Assembly (NCBI GenBank): GCA_017643395.1
Contig: JAEPNP010000001.1
Location: 1,989,806 to 2,053,805, forward strand
Source: Rhodothermales bacterium
GTDB lineage: Bacteria > Bacteroidota > Rhodothermia > Rhodothermales > UBA10348
Length of the DNA stretch: 64,000 bases
Direction of reading: 5' to 3'
Each line of letters starts with the position of its first letter. Position 1 is the first letter of the stretch. Position numbers and translations under genes: made by a program. The notes beneath the pieces are model-generated. The model was not told the origin of the DNA, did no database searches, and saw only the letters and a program-made list of their open reading frames with translations. Positions 35,210 to 45,061 of this stretch are shown here, one piece after another.

Positions 35210-36438
35210 GCAGAAATGCCCTGCTGATTTTCATGACGGCCGCAGTCCTCACGGGCTGCGGCCGTCGTGGTGCTGTGCCGTTGTCGTACGATCCCCCGGG
35301 GTCGACGATCACCGTTTCCAAGCCGATAACGACCCCGGACCGGCGCACGTGGAATGTGGGCGCCATCGGTGTCACAAATGACTATGTAGGGGCACGCCTG
35401 AACGAGTTGACCCAGGTCAACGATACCCTGCTGCTCGGAACGATTCGGCCTGAGAACGCCCCGATCAACAACAGCGCCTGGTTTGGCTTCAAGATCTGGT
35501 CCGAAACCGACCGGGATGTGTGGGTGAGGCTGGAGTACGAAGACGGGGATCACCGGTACATTCCCAAAGTGAGCAGCGATGGCTCGGCCTGGCGTGCTAT
35601 CGATAACTCGGCTTTTCGGGTCGATACGACCGGAGAGCGCCGTGCCGGCCTTATGAAACTGCGTGTATCTCCGGACACACTCTGGGTGTCCGGCCAGGAA
35701 CGGCTTGTCAGCACGTTCTACGACGACTGGACGGCTCTCATTGCCGGGCACCCCGACGCAACGCTGCGAAGGGTCGCCGAGTCTACGTATGGATCGCCGA
35801 TTCGTCTGCTGGACATGGGACCCGACGACTCCGATGAGTTCGTCCTGCTCATTTCGCGCCAACATCCGCCTGAAGTCACCGGTGCCCTCGCCGTGCTGAC
35901 CTTCATTGAGCGCATCATGCAGGAAGACGATCTGGCGCGCGCTTTTCGGGCGAGGTACCGCATCCTGGCCGTGCCGCTCATGAATCCGGACGGCGTGGAC
36001 GATGGGCACTGGCGCCATAACGCCGGCGGGGTCGACCTCAACCGGGACTGGATCGCCTTCAATCAGCCGGAAACCCGGGCTGTGGCCCAATACTTCGTGG
36101 ACACAGTGGGCGACGGCACCGTGCGCTTCGCCGCGGATTTCCACTCCACTCAGGTTGACGTGTTCTACACCACGCTGCGCCACCTGGTATCAAACACGCC
36201 GGGATTGGTAGACCTCTGGCTGGCCGATATTGCGGAGGCACTGCCTGACTACCACGTGAACGACGCGCCGCGCGATGTCGAATCGCCAACTTCCAAGAGC
36301 TGGTTTTATCTCCAGTTCAACGCCACGGCGATGACCTACGAGGTGGGTGACGAGACCGACCGGGATACGATCCGGGCCGTCGCAACGGCAGGAGCAGAGT
36401 CCATGATGCGGCGTTTGCTGGACGTTCCTGCAAACTGA
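35206..36438 (+). CDS. M14-family zinc carboxypeptidase-like lipoprotein
   Basis: 410 residues; lipobox LTGC at 15-18. Residues about 30-165 form a beta-rich N-terminal domain (VWVRLEYEDGDHRYIPKVSSDGSAWR), as in the subgroup of M14 peptidases with a jelly-roll front. The catalytic domain has His220 and Glu223 (RQHPPEVTG), NPDGVDDGHWRHNAGGVDLNRDW, the third zinc ligand His313 (DFHST) and catalytic Glu379 (TYEVGDETD). All zinc and catalytic positions are intact. Probably removes C-terminal residues or cleaves amide-linked side groups at the cell surface. It lies between the SusCD pair and the CRTAC lipoproteins, suggesting peptide-containing ligands. Confidence 0.88.
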   Translation: MSRNALLIFMTAAVLTGCGRRGAVPLSYDPPGSTITVSKPITTPDRRTWNVGAIGVTNDYVGARLNELTQVNDTLLLGTIRPENAPINNSAWFGFKIWSETDRDVWVRLEYEDGDHRYIPKVSSDGSAWRAIDNSAFRVDTTGERRAGLMKLRVSPDTLWVSGQERLVSTFYDDWTALIAGHPDATLRRVAESTYGSPIRLLDMGPDDSDEFVLLISRQHPPEVTGALAVLTFIERIMQEDDLARAFRARYRILAVPLMNPDGVDDGHWRHNAGGVDLNRDWIAFNQPETRAVAQYFVDTVGDGTVRFAADFHSTQVDVFYTTLRHLVSNTPGLVDLWLADIAEALPDYHVNDAPRDVESPTSKSWFYLQFNATAMTYEVGDETDRDTIRAVATAGAESMMRRLLDVPAN

Positions 36439-36451
36439 ACCCGCCTGCCTG

Positions 36452-39400
36452 GTGCGACTCCTTTGTATCGGCCTCGCGGTCCTGACGGCCGCCGGCTGCG
36501 CCGAACCTCCGCCGCCCGCAGAGTGGGTCGAGGCCGCCGATCACAGGTGGATCGAGCTCCGGCCTGAGGGACGAGGGGCGGGCTTCTCTCCCGTGTCTGG
36601 AACCGGGATAGACTTCACTGGCACACTGTCCGACTCTGCGTTCCTGGGCAACCGGCATCTCGTCAACGGGGCCGGTGTCGCCATCGGGGACGTGGATGGA
36701 GACGGCCTGCCGGATGTGTTCCTTGCAGGCCTCGAAGCGTCGTCCCGGCTTTACCGCAATCGGGGCAACATGCAGTTCGAGGACGCGACCGAAGCGGCAG
36801 GGCTGGCCCTTGAGGCGTGGCAAAACACCGGGGCCGCTTTCCTCGACACCGACGGCGACGCCGACCTGGATCTTGTGGTCACCGTGCTGGACGGTCCAAG
36901 CATGCTGCTGCTCAACGACGGCACCGGGAGATTCCAGGAGGACGGATCCTGGCCCGGCAAGCTGGCCGGGCCTCGCGGGGGTACCACCCTTGCGGCTGCC
37001 GACATCGACGGCGACACGGACCTGGACGTCTATGTCACGAACTACCGACGGCACACCGTAAAAGACCTCTACCACCCGGACGAGATTACCTTTGAGGAGA
37101 CCGTAGTCCGGGAAGGCGATGCGTTCCGCATGCTGCCGCCCTTCGACGAGTACTACCGCATCGAAGTCCAGAAGCGTAGGGTCATGCGCTACCAGTACGG
37201 CGAGCCGGACATGCTACTGGTCAACGAGGGAGGCAGCTTCCGGGACGCAACCACGACAGCCTTTCCAACCGGCACTGACCTGCCCGAGGATTGGGGCCTG
37301 GCGGCGCAGTTCCGGGATCTGGACCTGGACGGCGATCCCGACCTCTACGTGTGCAACGATTTCGAGGGCCCCGACCACATCTGGATCAACCGCGGAGACG
37401 GCACATTCCGGGCACTGCCGCAGCTGTCTTTGAGGCACACACCGCAGTCATCTATGGCGATAGACGGCGCGGACGTGGACCGGGACGGTGACATAGACCT
37501 CTTCGTCACAGAGATGCTCAGCCGCACACACGAGCGGAGGTTGCGGCAGGTGCCCGGTCCCCCGCCCATCATTCCCGAGCCGGGCGAGATCCAGGTCCGC
37601 CCCCAGGTAATGCACAACTCCCTGTTCCTGGCGCAGCCGGCCGTGCGCGCGGGACAGCCGCAAATCGGCGTGCAGGACTATGTCGATGCCGCCTGGGCGT
37701 TTGACGTTGCTGCGTCAGAATGGTCATGGGCCGCCATCTTCCTGGATGTGGATCTGGACGGCTGGGAGGACCTGCTCATTTCGACTGGCCATCGCTACGA
37801 CGCGATGGACCTGGATACCCAGACCAGCATGGCCGGCCGCAGGTCGGGAGACGACTGGACGGCGGAGCTTCTCGAATTCCCTCGCCTGGACCTCAACAAC
37901 GTCGCGTTCCGCAATGAGGGTGGCACCCACTTTACGGAAGTGGCGGAAGGGTGGGGCTTCGGTCTCGAGCCTGACGTGACGCACGGCGTGGCGTTCGGTG
38001 ACCTTGACGGCGACGGAGATCTGGACCTGGTCGGCAACCGCCTGCAGAACACCGCCGTGGTCTGGCGCAATGAGGCGGACGCGCCGCGCATCGCCGTGCG
38101 ACTGCGAGGTCGGGGAGGGAATCGGTTCGGGATAGGGGCCCGGGTCACGCTGGAAGGCGGGGGCATGATGCAGCAGAAGGAAATTCTCGCCGGGGGCCAG
38201 TATCTGTCCGGCAGCGAGCCCATCGCCACTTTCGCCGCGCTCTCGGGCACGATGGTGCTGACCGTGCACTGGCCGTCCGGAGCCCGTACCACGTTGCCGG
38301 TGCAGCCAAACCGCCTCTACGAGGTGGACGAGCCGTCGGGCAGCAGTGAGCCCGCGCCCCCGCCCGGCCCGGCTGCCCTTTTCAGCGCCGAGCAACTCGC
38401 CGACCACCAGGACGCACACTTTGAGGATCGAGCCCGCCAGGCCCTGTTGACGCGTCGCCTCAGCAACGACGGCCCCTATGCAGCGAGCGGAGACCTTGAT
38501 GGTGACGGCCGTGCCGAGGTCGTCATCGGCACCGGAGGGGGCGGCCGACCGGTCGTGTACCTGAATCGCGCGGACGGGCTCGTTCCCGCCGACGTGTCGG
38601 TGGTCAGGCCCGCGGCGGGAGACTGGGCAGGACTCGCCGTATCCACCGGACGACTGATCGCAGCAGTGAGCGGATACGAGACCGACCTTCCGTCACGCCT
38701 GGACCAGTATTCCCTGAACGGCGAGCGCCTGGTGGACCGGGGAAGCATCAATTTGGGTGGCGGCTCACCGGGGCCGCTTGCAGTGGCCGATGTGGACGGT
38801 GACGGCGACGACGACCTGTTTGTCGGCATGCGTTTCCTGCCGAATCGCTACCCGTCGTCGGTACCCAGCCGTTTCTACATGCGGGAGGGCGATGCACTTA
38901 TGCCGGGCCCTGAGCTGCCCGCCGGCCTGGTGACCGGAGCCGCGTTCGCCGATGCGGATGGGGATGGCGATCAGGACCTCGCCATCTCCACGGAGTGGGG
39001 TCCGGTGCTGCTTTATCTGAACGACGGCAACGGCGGATTCTCAGACGCCACGGATTCGTGGGGCCTGGGCGATCACACGGGCCTGTGGCGCAGCGCGACG
39101 TGGCTGGACGCGGACGGCGATGCACTTCCGGACCTGCTGACCACAAATTGGGGCTGGAATTCCACCTACGGTCGCATCGGTGCCCCGGACTATGAGGGTC
39201 GAGGCCGTCGCCTGTACTTCGGTGACTTCGACCGCAACGGCTCTGTGGACCCGGTGGAAACGGAGTACGTGGAATCCCTTGATGCCTGGGCCCCCATCCA
39301 TCGCCTGATGGACCTCGTCCGGGGTCTGCGGTACGTCACGCGTCGCATGGAGACTGCCTCGGAATATGCCAACGCATCTATTTCCGATGTGCTCGGGCCC

Positions 39401-39802
39401 GCCGCCGGAGACGCCCCTTTTGCATCCATAAACCAGCTGGGCCATGTCCTGTGGCTCAACCGGGGGGACCGGTTCGAGCCCATCCTGCTGCCCGAAGCGG
39501 CCCAGCGCGCCCCGGCGTCCGATGCGGCGGTGCTCGATGTAAACGGTGACGCGCACCCGGACGTGGTGCTCTCCCAGAACTTTTTCCCGCTGCTCCCTGA
39601 AGACGGCCTGCGCCAGGATGGCGGCAACGGCCTAGTGCTCATAGGGGACGGTGCGGGCAATCTTCAGGCAACGGGCGATGCCTTGGGACTTTTCGGCGAC
39701 GGCCGCGCGATACTGGCCGTGGACCTCGAGGCGGACGGCATCTCCGAGCTCGTCGCCACGCAGAACTCCGCGCCGGCCTATCTCTTCCGGCTGAACAGGT
39801 GA
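36452..39802 (+). CDS. CRTAC-type lipoprotein: VCBS/FG-GAP propellers with ASPIC/UnbV domain (1)
   Basis: 1116 residues, GTG start, lipobox AAGC. The first half carries many FG-GAP/VCBS calcium motifs (GDVDGDGLPDVFLAGLEASSRLYRNRG, FLDTDGDADLDLVVTVLDGPSMLLLNDGTGRF, DIDGDTDLDVYVTNYRR). Around 545-625 lies an ASPIC/UnbV domain (GNRFGIGARVTLEGGGMMQQKEILAGGQYLSGSEPIATF...VHWPSGARTTLPVQPNRLYEV). A second propeller half follows (GDLDGDGRAEVVIGTGGGGRPVVYLNR, VADVDGDGDDDLFVGMRFLPNRYP). It overlaps the next paralogue by GTGA. Function of this family near SusCD is not established; surface binding is likely. Confidence 0.88.
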   Translation: MRLLCIGLAVLTAAGCAEPPPPAEWVEAADHRWIELRPEGRGAGFSPVSGTGIDFTGTLSDSAFLGNRHLVNGAGVAIGDVDGDGLPDVFLAGLEASSRLYRNRGNMQFEDATEAAGLALEAWQNTGAAFLDTDGDADLDLVVTVLDGPSMLLLNDGTGRFQEDGSWPGKLAGPRGGTTLAAADIDGDTDLDVYVTNYRRHTVKDLYHPDEITFEETVVREGDAFRMLPPFDEYYRIEVQKRRVMRYQYGEPDMLLVNEGGSFRDATTTAFPTGTDLPEDWGLAAQFRDLDLDGDPDLYVCNDFEGPDHIWINRGDGTFRALPQLSLRHTPQSSMAIDGADVDRDGDIDLFVTEMLSRTHERRLRQVPGPPPIIPEPGEIQVRPQVMHNSLFLAQPAVRAGQPQIGVQDYVDAAWAFDVAASEWSWAAIFLDVDLDGWEDLLISTGHRYDAMDLDTQTSMAGRRSGDDWTAELLEFPRLDLNNVAFRNEGGTHFTEVAEGWGFGLEPDVTHGVAFGDLDGDGDLDLVGNRLQNTAVVWRNEADAPRIAVRLRGRGGNRFGIGARVTLEGGGMMQQKEILAGGQYLSGSEPIATFAALSGTMVLTVHWPSGARTTLPVQPNRLYEVDEPSGSSEPAPPPGPAALFSAEQLADHQDAHFEDRARQALLTRRLSNDGPYAASGDLDGDGRAEVVIGTGGGGRPVVYLNRADGLVPADVSVVRPAAGDWAGLAVSTGRLIAAVSGYETDLPSRLDQYSLNGERLVDRGSINLGGGSPGPLAVADVDGDGDDDLFVGMRFLPNRYPSSVPSRFYMREGDALMPGPELPAGLVTGAAFADADGDGDQDLAISTEWGPVLLYLNDGNGGFSDATDSWGLGDHTGLWRSATWLDADGDALPDLLTTNWGWNSTYGRIGAPDYEGRGRRLYFGDFDRNGSVDPVETEYVESLDAWAPIHRLMDLVRGLRYVTRRMETASEYANASISDVLGPAAGDAPFASINQLGHVLWLNRGDRFEPILLPEAAQRAPASDAAVLDVNGDAHPDVVLSQNFFPLLPEDGLRQDGGNGLVLIGDGAGNLQATGDALGLFGDGRAILAVDLEADGISELVATQNSAPAYLFRLNR

Positions 39803-42800
39803 GGGTACTGCTCCTGGCGTTGCTGGTGGCGGGCTGCACGGGCACGCCTCAACAGCCCACCGAGTGGGTGCAGGAAGACGGCTATCGCTGGCGGCAGCTG
39901 GCCGTGAAGGGCAAGGGCGCCGGTTTCACGGAGGTGGGAGGCGTCGACTTCATGAACGTGCTCTCCGACGCGGCCATCGTGCAGAACCGGAATCGCATGA
40001 ACGGCTCCGGCGTGACGATCGGAGACGTGGACGGTGATGATCGCGCGGACATTTTCTTCGCGGCCATGGAGTCGAAGCCCAGGCTATACAGAAATCTGGG
40101 CGATTGGACCTTCGAGGACGTGACCGAACAGGCCGGCCTTGCGGCTGCGCCGCACTGGTCTACGGGCGCCGTGTTCGTGGACGTGGACGCCGATCGGGAC
40201 CTGGATCTGTTTCTGACGGTGCTGACCGGCCCGAACGTGCTCTACCTCAATGACGGATCGGGCCGATTTGAGGCCACGCCCGCCGGTGTCGAGTCTGGAC
40301 GGGGCAGCATGGGTGCCGCGTTCGGGGATCTGACGGGCGATGGGGTTCTGGATCTGTACGTGGCGAACTACAAGCGCATCGCGGCGCGGGATACGTTTCC
40401 TCCGGATCGGCTGCTGTTTCAGAATCTGGTGGGGCCCGACGGCTCCGTGGTCCCGGAGATGGCCGACCACTTTCGCATCGACGAGGTGGACGGACAGCCT
40501 TTGAGGTTGGAGTTGGGGGAGGAGGATCAGTTCTACCGGGGGAACGGAGACGGCACGTTTACGGAGGTCGATCCGCCGGTCGAAGTGGATCGGGACTGGG
40601 GGCTGACGGTCCGTATCCAGGACTTCAGTGGTGACGGGGAGCCGGATCTGTACGTGGCCAACGATTTCGAAAGCCCCGACTACGTGTCGGCATCACAAGC
40701 CGGGGAACTGACGCTTGGGCATACCCCGAATTCCAGCATGGCGGTGACCGCGGCCGACATCAACCGGGACGGCATCCCGGATGTATTTGTGCCCGACATG
40801 CTGAGCCCGGACCCGAAGGCGCGTCGCTTTCAGGCCGGTACGGCAGCTCCGGTGCGCATCCCGCCGGGCGACCACCATTCCGTGCCTCAGTACATGCAGA
40901 ATGCCCTGTTCGTCTCGTCAGGAAATCAGCACATGGCGGAGGTGGCGCAGGCCTATGGGGTCGAGGCGACCGAGTGGACCTGGGGCGCCGAGTTCCTGGA
41001 TGTGGATCTCGACGGGCATGAGGATCTGCTGATGACCACAGGCCACTCCTTCGACGTGCAGGATGTGGACGCCCAGATGCGCGAGCGGGAGGCCATCCGG
41101 CGCGTGCGATCCGTGGAGCAGTTCCGCAGCCTCATCCTCGACTACCCGCGACTGGAACTGCCCAACATGTCTTTGCGCAACATCGATGGCGAGCGCTTCG
41201 AGCCCATCGACTGGGGATTCACGGACGAGCCGGACATCTCCCACGGCATGGCGCTTGGTGACCTGGACGGGGACGGTGATCTGGATGTCGTGGTGAACCG
41301 CCTGAACAAACCGGCAGGGGTGTTTCGCAACGATGCATCGGCGCCGCGAATCGCGGTCAGATTCAGGCTGGAAGGTGACAACCCGTTCGGTATTGGCTAC
41401 TTCGCCGGCGGCAAGGAGATCATTGCCGGTGGAGGCTACCTGTCCGGACATGAAGCCCTGATTTCTCTGCCTGCAGACAGCTCGCTCAGGCTGGCGCACG
41501 GGGCCGGCCGGCAGAGCTTGCGGGTTCAGCCGAATCGCCTCTACGAAATCCAGGAGTACGAGTCGGGAATCCGGCGCGAAGGCCGGCCGCCGCCGCCCTT
41601 CACCGACACCCTCGCCACCCACACCGACCTCCCTTTCGACGACCGCACGCTTCAACCGCTTCTGCCGCACACGCTGGCCTCCAACGGCCCGTTCCTCATC
41701 AAGGGAGATCTCGACAACGACGGACAGGAGGAACTGCTGATCACCCCCGGTCGACGCGGGCGCCCACAACTGCTGATGGCCGATGGCACCCGCATCGAGG
41801 GCCCGGAAGCCGACGGCGACTGGACCGGCGCCGCGATCCAGGACGGACAGATAATCGCGGCCGTATCGGGCTACGAGACCGGCACCACCGGCTCGCTGAT
41901 CCGCCTTGATCTGGAGGACGGCCGTCTTCTCGAAACGACACGTCAACCGCTGGATTTCGTGCTAACCGGCCCGGTGGTCACGACCGACAACATCGTCTTC
42001 GTAGGTGCCCGGGCCGAGGCCGGCCGCTACCCCATCGCCCAGCCGAGCCTGCTCATTCCCGGCGGCGAACTGGAAGCGGGCATGGTCACGGGGGCCGACT
42101 TCGGCGATTTTGACGGCGACGGTGACGCCGATCTGGCGGTGAGCAACGATTGGGGGCGGATCCGCATCTTCGAGAACCGCGATGGCACCTTCGCTGAGAT
42201 CGACGGCCCGGAGGAAACCGGCCCGTGGCGAACCGTGACATGGACCGACCACAACGGCGACGGGCGCCTGGACCTCTTCGCCGGAAATCTGGGCTGGAAT
42301 TCGCGTCTGGGCGCGCCGGACCGGGACGGCAAAACGGTTCGCCTGTACCACGGCGACTTCGATGGCAACGGCACCTACGATGTGCTGGAGGCCGAATACC
42401 GGAACGATATCCGCGATTGGAGCCCGATCCTGGACTTCAATACGCTGCGCAACGCCCTCCCCGGTATCGCGCGCCGGGTGAGTTCGTGGCATGCCTATGC
42501 CGGCTCCAGCGTGGAGGACCTGTTCGGGGAGGATCTCCAGTACCTCGAAGCCAATACGCTCGCGAGTACCGTCTTCATCCAGACGGACCGCGGGTTTGAG
42601 GCCCAGAGCCTGCCCTTTGAGGTTCAGTGGGCGCCTGCCAACGCATTCGGCGTGCAGGGAGACTCGCTGTACATCGCCCAGAATTTCTTCCCGGTGTTTC
42701 CGGAAAGCAGAACCCGGCATGATGCGGGACGTGGATTGCGGCTCACGCCTGGAAGCCTGAAGCATCTCGGCGTCTTCGGGGATCAGCGGGGCATCGCGCG

Positions 42801-42861
42801 CTGGCGGGAGGGCGTGGTGATCGGCCTGAATGCCGGCCCGGTAGTGTGGATCCAGTGGTGA
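39799..42861 (+). CDS. CRTAC-type lipoprotein: VCBS/FG-GAP propellers with ASPIC/UnbV domain (2)
   Basis: 1020 residues, GTG start inside the previous stop, lipobox VAGC. Same architecture as the preceding gene: TIGDVDGDDRADIFFAAMESKPRLYRNLGDWTFEDVTEQAG, FVDVDADRDLDLFLTVLTGPNVLYLNDGSGRF, then a shortened ASPIC/UnbV segment (about 520-585, NPFGIGYFAGGKEIIAGGGYLSGHEALISL), then a second propeller half (IKGDLDNDGQEELLITPGRRGRPQLLMADG). Both share the closing block AQNFFP(L/V)(L/F)PE, so they arose by an old tandem duplication. The compact ASPIC segment is the main difference. Confidence 0.88.
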   Translation: MRVLLLALLVAGCTGTPQQPTEWVQEDGYRWRQLAVKGKGAGFTEVGGVDFMNVLSDAAIVQNRNRMNGSGVTIGDVDGDDRADIFFAAMESKPRLYRNLGDWTFEDVTEQAGLAAAPHWSTGAVFVDVDADRDLDLFLTVLTGPNVLYLNDGSGRFEATPAGVESGRGSMGAAFGDLTGDGVLDLYVANYKRIAARDTFPPDRLLFQNLVGPDGSVVPEMADHFRIDEVDGQPLRLELGEEDQFYRGNGDGTFTEVDPPVEVDRDWGLTVRIQDFSGDGEPDLYVANDFESPDYVSASQAGELTLGHTPNSSMAVTAADINRDGIPDVFVPDMLSPDPKARRFQAGTAAPVRIPPGDHHSVPQYMQNALFVSSGNQHMAEVAQAYGVEATEWTWGAEFLDVDLDGHEDLLMTTGHSFDVQDVDAQMREREAIRRVRSVEQFRSLILDYPRLELPNMSLRNIDGERFEPIDWGFTDEPDISHGMALGDLDGDGDLDVVVNRLNKPAGVFRNDASAPRIAVRFRLEGDNPFGIGYFAGGKEIIAGGGYLSGHEALISLPADSSLRLAHGAGRQSLRVQPNRLYEIQEYESGIRREGRPPPPFTDTLATHTDLPFDDRTLQPLLPHTLASNGPFLIKGDLDNDGQEELLITPGRRGRPQLLMADGTRIEGPEADGDWTGAAIQDGQIIAAVSGYETGTTGSLIRLDLEDGRLLETTRQPLDFVLTGPVVTTDNIVFVGARAEAGRYPIAQPSLLIPGGELEAGMVTGADFGDFDGDGDADLAVSNDWGRIRIFENRDGTFAEIDGPEETGPWRTVTWTDHNGDGRLDLFAGNLGWNSRLGAPDRDGKTVRLYHGDFDGNGTYDVLEAEYRNDIRDWSPILDFNTLRNALPGIARRVSSWHAYAGSSVEDLFGEDLQYLEANTLASTVFIQTDRGFEAQSLPFEVQWAPANAFGVQGDSLYIAQNFFPVFPESRTRHDAGRGLRLTPGSLKHLGVFGDQRGIARWREGVVIGLNAGPVVWIQW

Positions 42862-44996
42862 GGTGGCTTCCGGTGATAGCGCTCCTGGCGGCCTGCGGCG
42901 CCCCGCCCCAGCCGACCGACATGGACGGCACCGCCGCCATGGCCGCGCGCCTGGCCGCACTCGCCGATTCCACCGAGGCCAATCCCATCATCAACGCGCA
43001 CGCCAACAGTGCGCGCGTGGCACGCCTGATCGAAAACGGCCCGCCGCCATCGCCTGAGCAACGGCTCTTCTGGGAGATCAACCTGGCCCAGGAGCGACTG
43101 CGCGCGGGAGACAACGAAGGGGCCATCGCCGGTTTCGAGGCCGCCCTGGAGCAGTCGGAGCGGTTTCCCCCTGCGCAGAAACTGGCCCTGCTGGATCTGC
43201 TCGCGATCTCCTACATGCGCCTTGGCGAGCAGGAAAACTGTATCGACGATCCAAGCGCCGATCGATGCATCTGGCCGATCGTGGAGAATGGCGTGCACCG
43301 CTATCCGCGCGGCTCGCAGAACGCGATTGAGCGCTATGAGGAGATCCTCGCGCAGGATCCCGATGACCTGAACAGTCGCTGGCTGCTCAACGTCGCGTAC
43401 ATGACGCTGGGAGCATGGCCGGACGGCGTGCCGCCTGCACAGAGGCTGCCGACACCCGCATCCGAAGCCTCGATGCCGCGCTTCCTGGACCGCGCAGGCC
43501 CCACAGGCACGGACGTGGAAGGCCTTTCGGGCGGCGTGGTCATGGAGGACTTCGATGAGGACGGCCTGCTGGACATTATGGCGTCGAGCTGGGGACTTCG
43601 CGACCCGCTACGGCTCTTTCTGAACGATGGGCAGGGTGGTTTCCAGGAGGCAGACACCGGCCTGGACGGCATCACCGGCGGCCTCAATCTGGTGCATGCC
43701 GACTACGACAACGACGGCGACGCGGACGTGCTGGTCCTGCGTGGAGCCTGGCTCTACCACGGGTGGCCGAACTCCCTGCTGCGAAACGAAGGGAATGGCC
43801 GGTTTGTGGATGTCACCCTGGCAGCCGGACTGGGCGGTGAGTTTCCCAGCCACTCTGCCGCCTGGTCCGACTACGACAACGACGGCTGGCTGGATGTCTT
43901 CGTCGGGCATGAAACCAACCCCGAGGCAGGGTTCATTCCAAGCCAGCTGTTCCGCAACCGTGGCGACGGCACGTTTGAGGACGTCAGCGAATCCACTGGC
44001 CTGCGAGCCATCGGGTACGTCAAGGGCGCGGTGTGGGGAGACGTGGACAATGACGGGCGTCCGGACCTGTACGTCTCCAACCTGTACGGAGCCAACCAGC
44101 TCTGGATGAATCGGCCGGAGGGGTTCGTGGAGTCCGCCCGAGAGGCAGGCGTCACAGAGCCCGAGGATTCCTTCCCGACTTGGTTCTGGGACGAGAACAA
44201 TGACGGCCACCTGGACCTTTTCGTCTCCGGCTGGCGCGCCATGGCGGGCGATGTGGCCGCAGAATACCTGGACCTGCCGCACCGGGCTGAGCCGCCGCGG
44301 CTGTTCCGTAATCGGGGAGACGGCACCTTCGAGGACGTGACAGCGGAGCGGCGTCTGGATCGCGTGCTGTACACTATGGGTGCCAACTTCGGCGACCTGA
44401 ATGGCGACGGCTGGCTGGATCTCTACCTGGGCACCGGGGATCCAGACTTTCGCGCGTTGATGCCGAACCGCATGTTCATCGGAGGCCCGGACGGCTTCCG
44501 GGAGGTGACCGAAGCCGGCGGTTTCGGCCATCTGCAGAAGGGGCATGGCGTGGCGTTCGGGGACCTGGACCACGACGGCGATCAGGACGTCTATGCCGTA
44601 ATGGGAGGCGCATTCGAAGGGGACGTCTTCCGGAACGTGCTGTTTGAAAACCCGCTGGACGTGCAGTCGTGGGCGACGCTGCGTCTGGAGGGCACGACCA
44701 GCAATCGGTCTGCCGTGGGAGCACGCGTGCGCGCAGTGGCCGGAGGCCGAAGCCTCCACCGGCTGGTCGGGTCGGGTGGCAGCTTTGGCGCCCAGTCGTT
44801 TCGCGTCTACCTCGGGCTGAACGGGGCTACGCGCATCGATACCCTGGAGGTCACCTGGCCGTCTGGCCGAACGGACGTGTTCACGGATCTGCCGGTACGC
44901 GCCCACTATGCCCTGTCGGAGGGCGCCGAGGCACCGACACCCCTCAACCTGCCCGGATTCCGGCTGTCGGATCAGCCCCCCGATCATGCGCATTGA
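42858..44996 (+). CDS. TPR plus VCBS plus ASPIC/UnbV lipoprotein (3)
   Basis: 712 residues from the GTG at 42858 in a GTGA overlap (a GTG at 42846 adds four residues). Lipobox LAAC. Residues about 25-200 are helical TPR-like (FWEINLAQERLRAGDNEGAIAGFEAALEQSERFPPAQKLALLDLLAISYMRLGEQENC, NAIERYEEILAQDPDDLNSRWLLNVAYMTLG). A VCBS propeller follows (VVMEDFDEDGLLDIMASSWG, HADYDNDGDADVLVLRG, GDLNGDGWLDLYLGTGD), then a full ASPIC/UnbV domain near 595-680 (SAVGARVRAVAGGRSLHRLVGSGGSFGAQSFRVYLGLNGATRIDTLEVTWPSGRTDVF). Completes a translationally coupled trio of propeller lipoproteins. Confidence 0.88.
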   Translation: MRWLPVIALLAACGAPPQPTDMDGTAAMAARLAALADSTEANPIINAHANSARVARLIENGPPPSPEQRLFWEINLAQERLRAGDNEGAIAGFEAALEQSERFPPAQKLALLDLLAISYMRLGEQENCIDDPSADRCIWPIVENGVHRYPRGSQNAIERYEEILAQDPDDLNSRWLLNVAYMTLGAWPDGVPPAQRLPTPASEASMPRFLDRAGPTGTDVEGLSGGVVMEDFDEDGLLDIMASSWGLRDPLRLFLNDGQGGFQEADTGLDGITGGLNLVHADYDNDGDADVLVLRGAWLYHGWPNSLLRNEGNGRFVDVTLAAGLGGEFPSHSAAWSDYDNDGWLDVFVGHETNPEAGFIPSQLFRNRGDGTFEDVSESTGLRAIGYVKGAVWGDVDNDGRPDLYVSNLYGANQLWMNRPEGFVESAREAGVTEPEDSFPTWFWDENNDGHLDLFVSGWRAMAGDVAAEYLDLPHRAEPPRLFRNRGDGTFEDVTAERRLDRVLYTMGANFGDLNGDGWLDLYLGTGDPDFRALMPNRMFIGGPDGFREVTEAGGFGHLQKGHGVAFGDLDHDGDQDVYAVMGGAFEGDVFRNVLFENPLDVQSWATLRLEGTTSNRSAVGARVRAVAGGRSLHRLVGSGGSFGAQSFRVYLGLNGATRIDTLEVTWPSGRTDVFTDLPVRAHYALSEGAEAPTPLNLPGFRLSDQPPDHAH

Positions 44997-45061
44997 GGCG
45001 CGGTTTGCAGCAGTCCGCGGTACCCGCCGGAACCCTGCGCGGCGCTTGAAATAGGCAGTAC

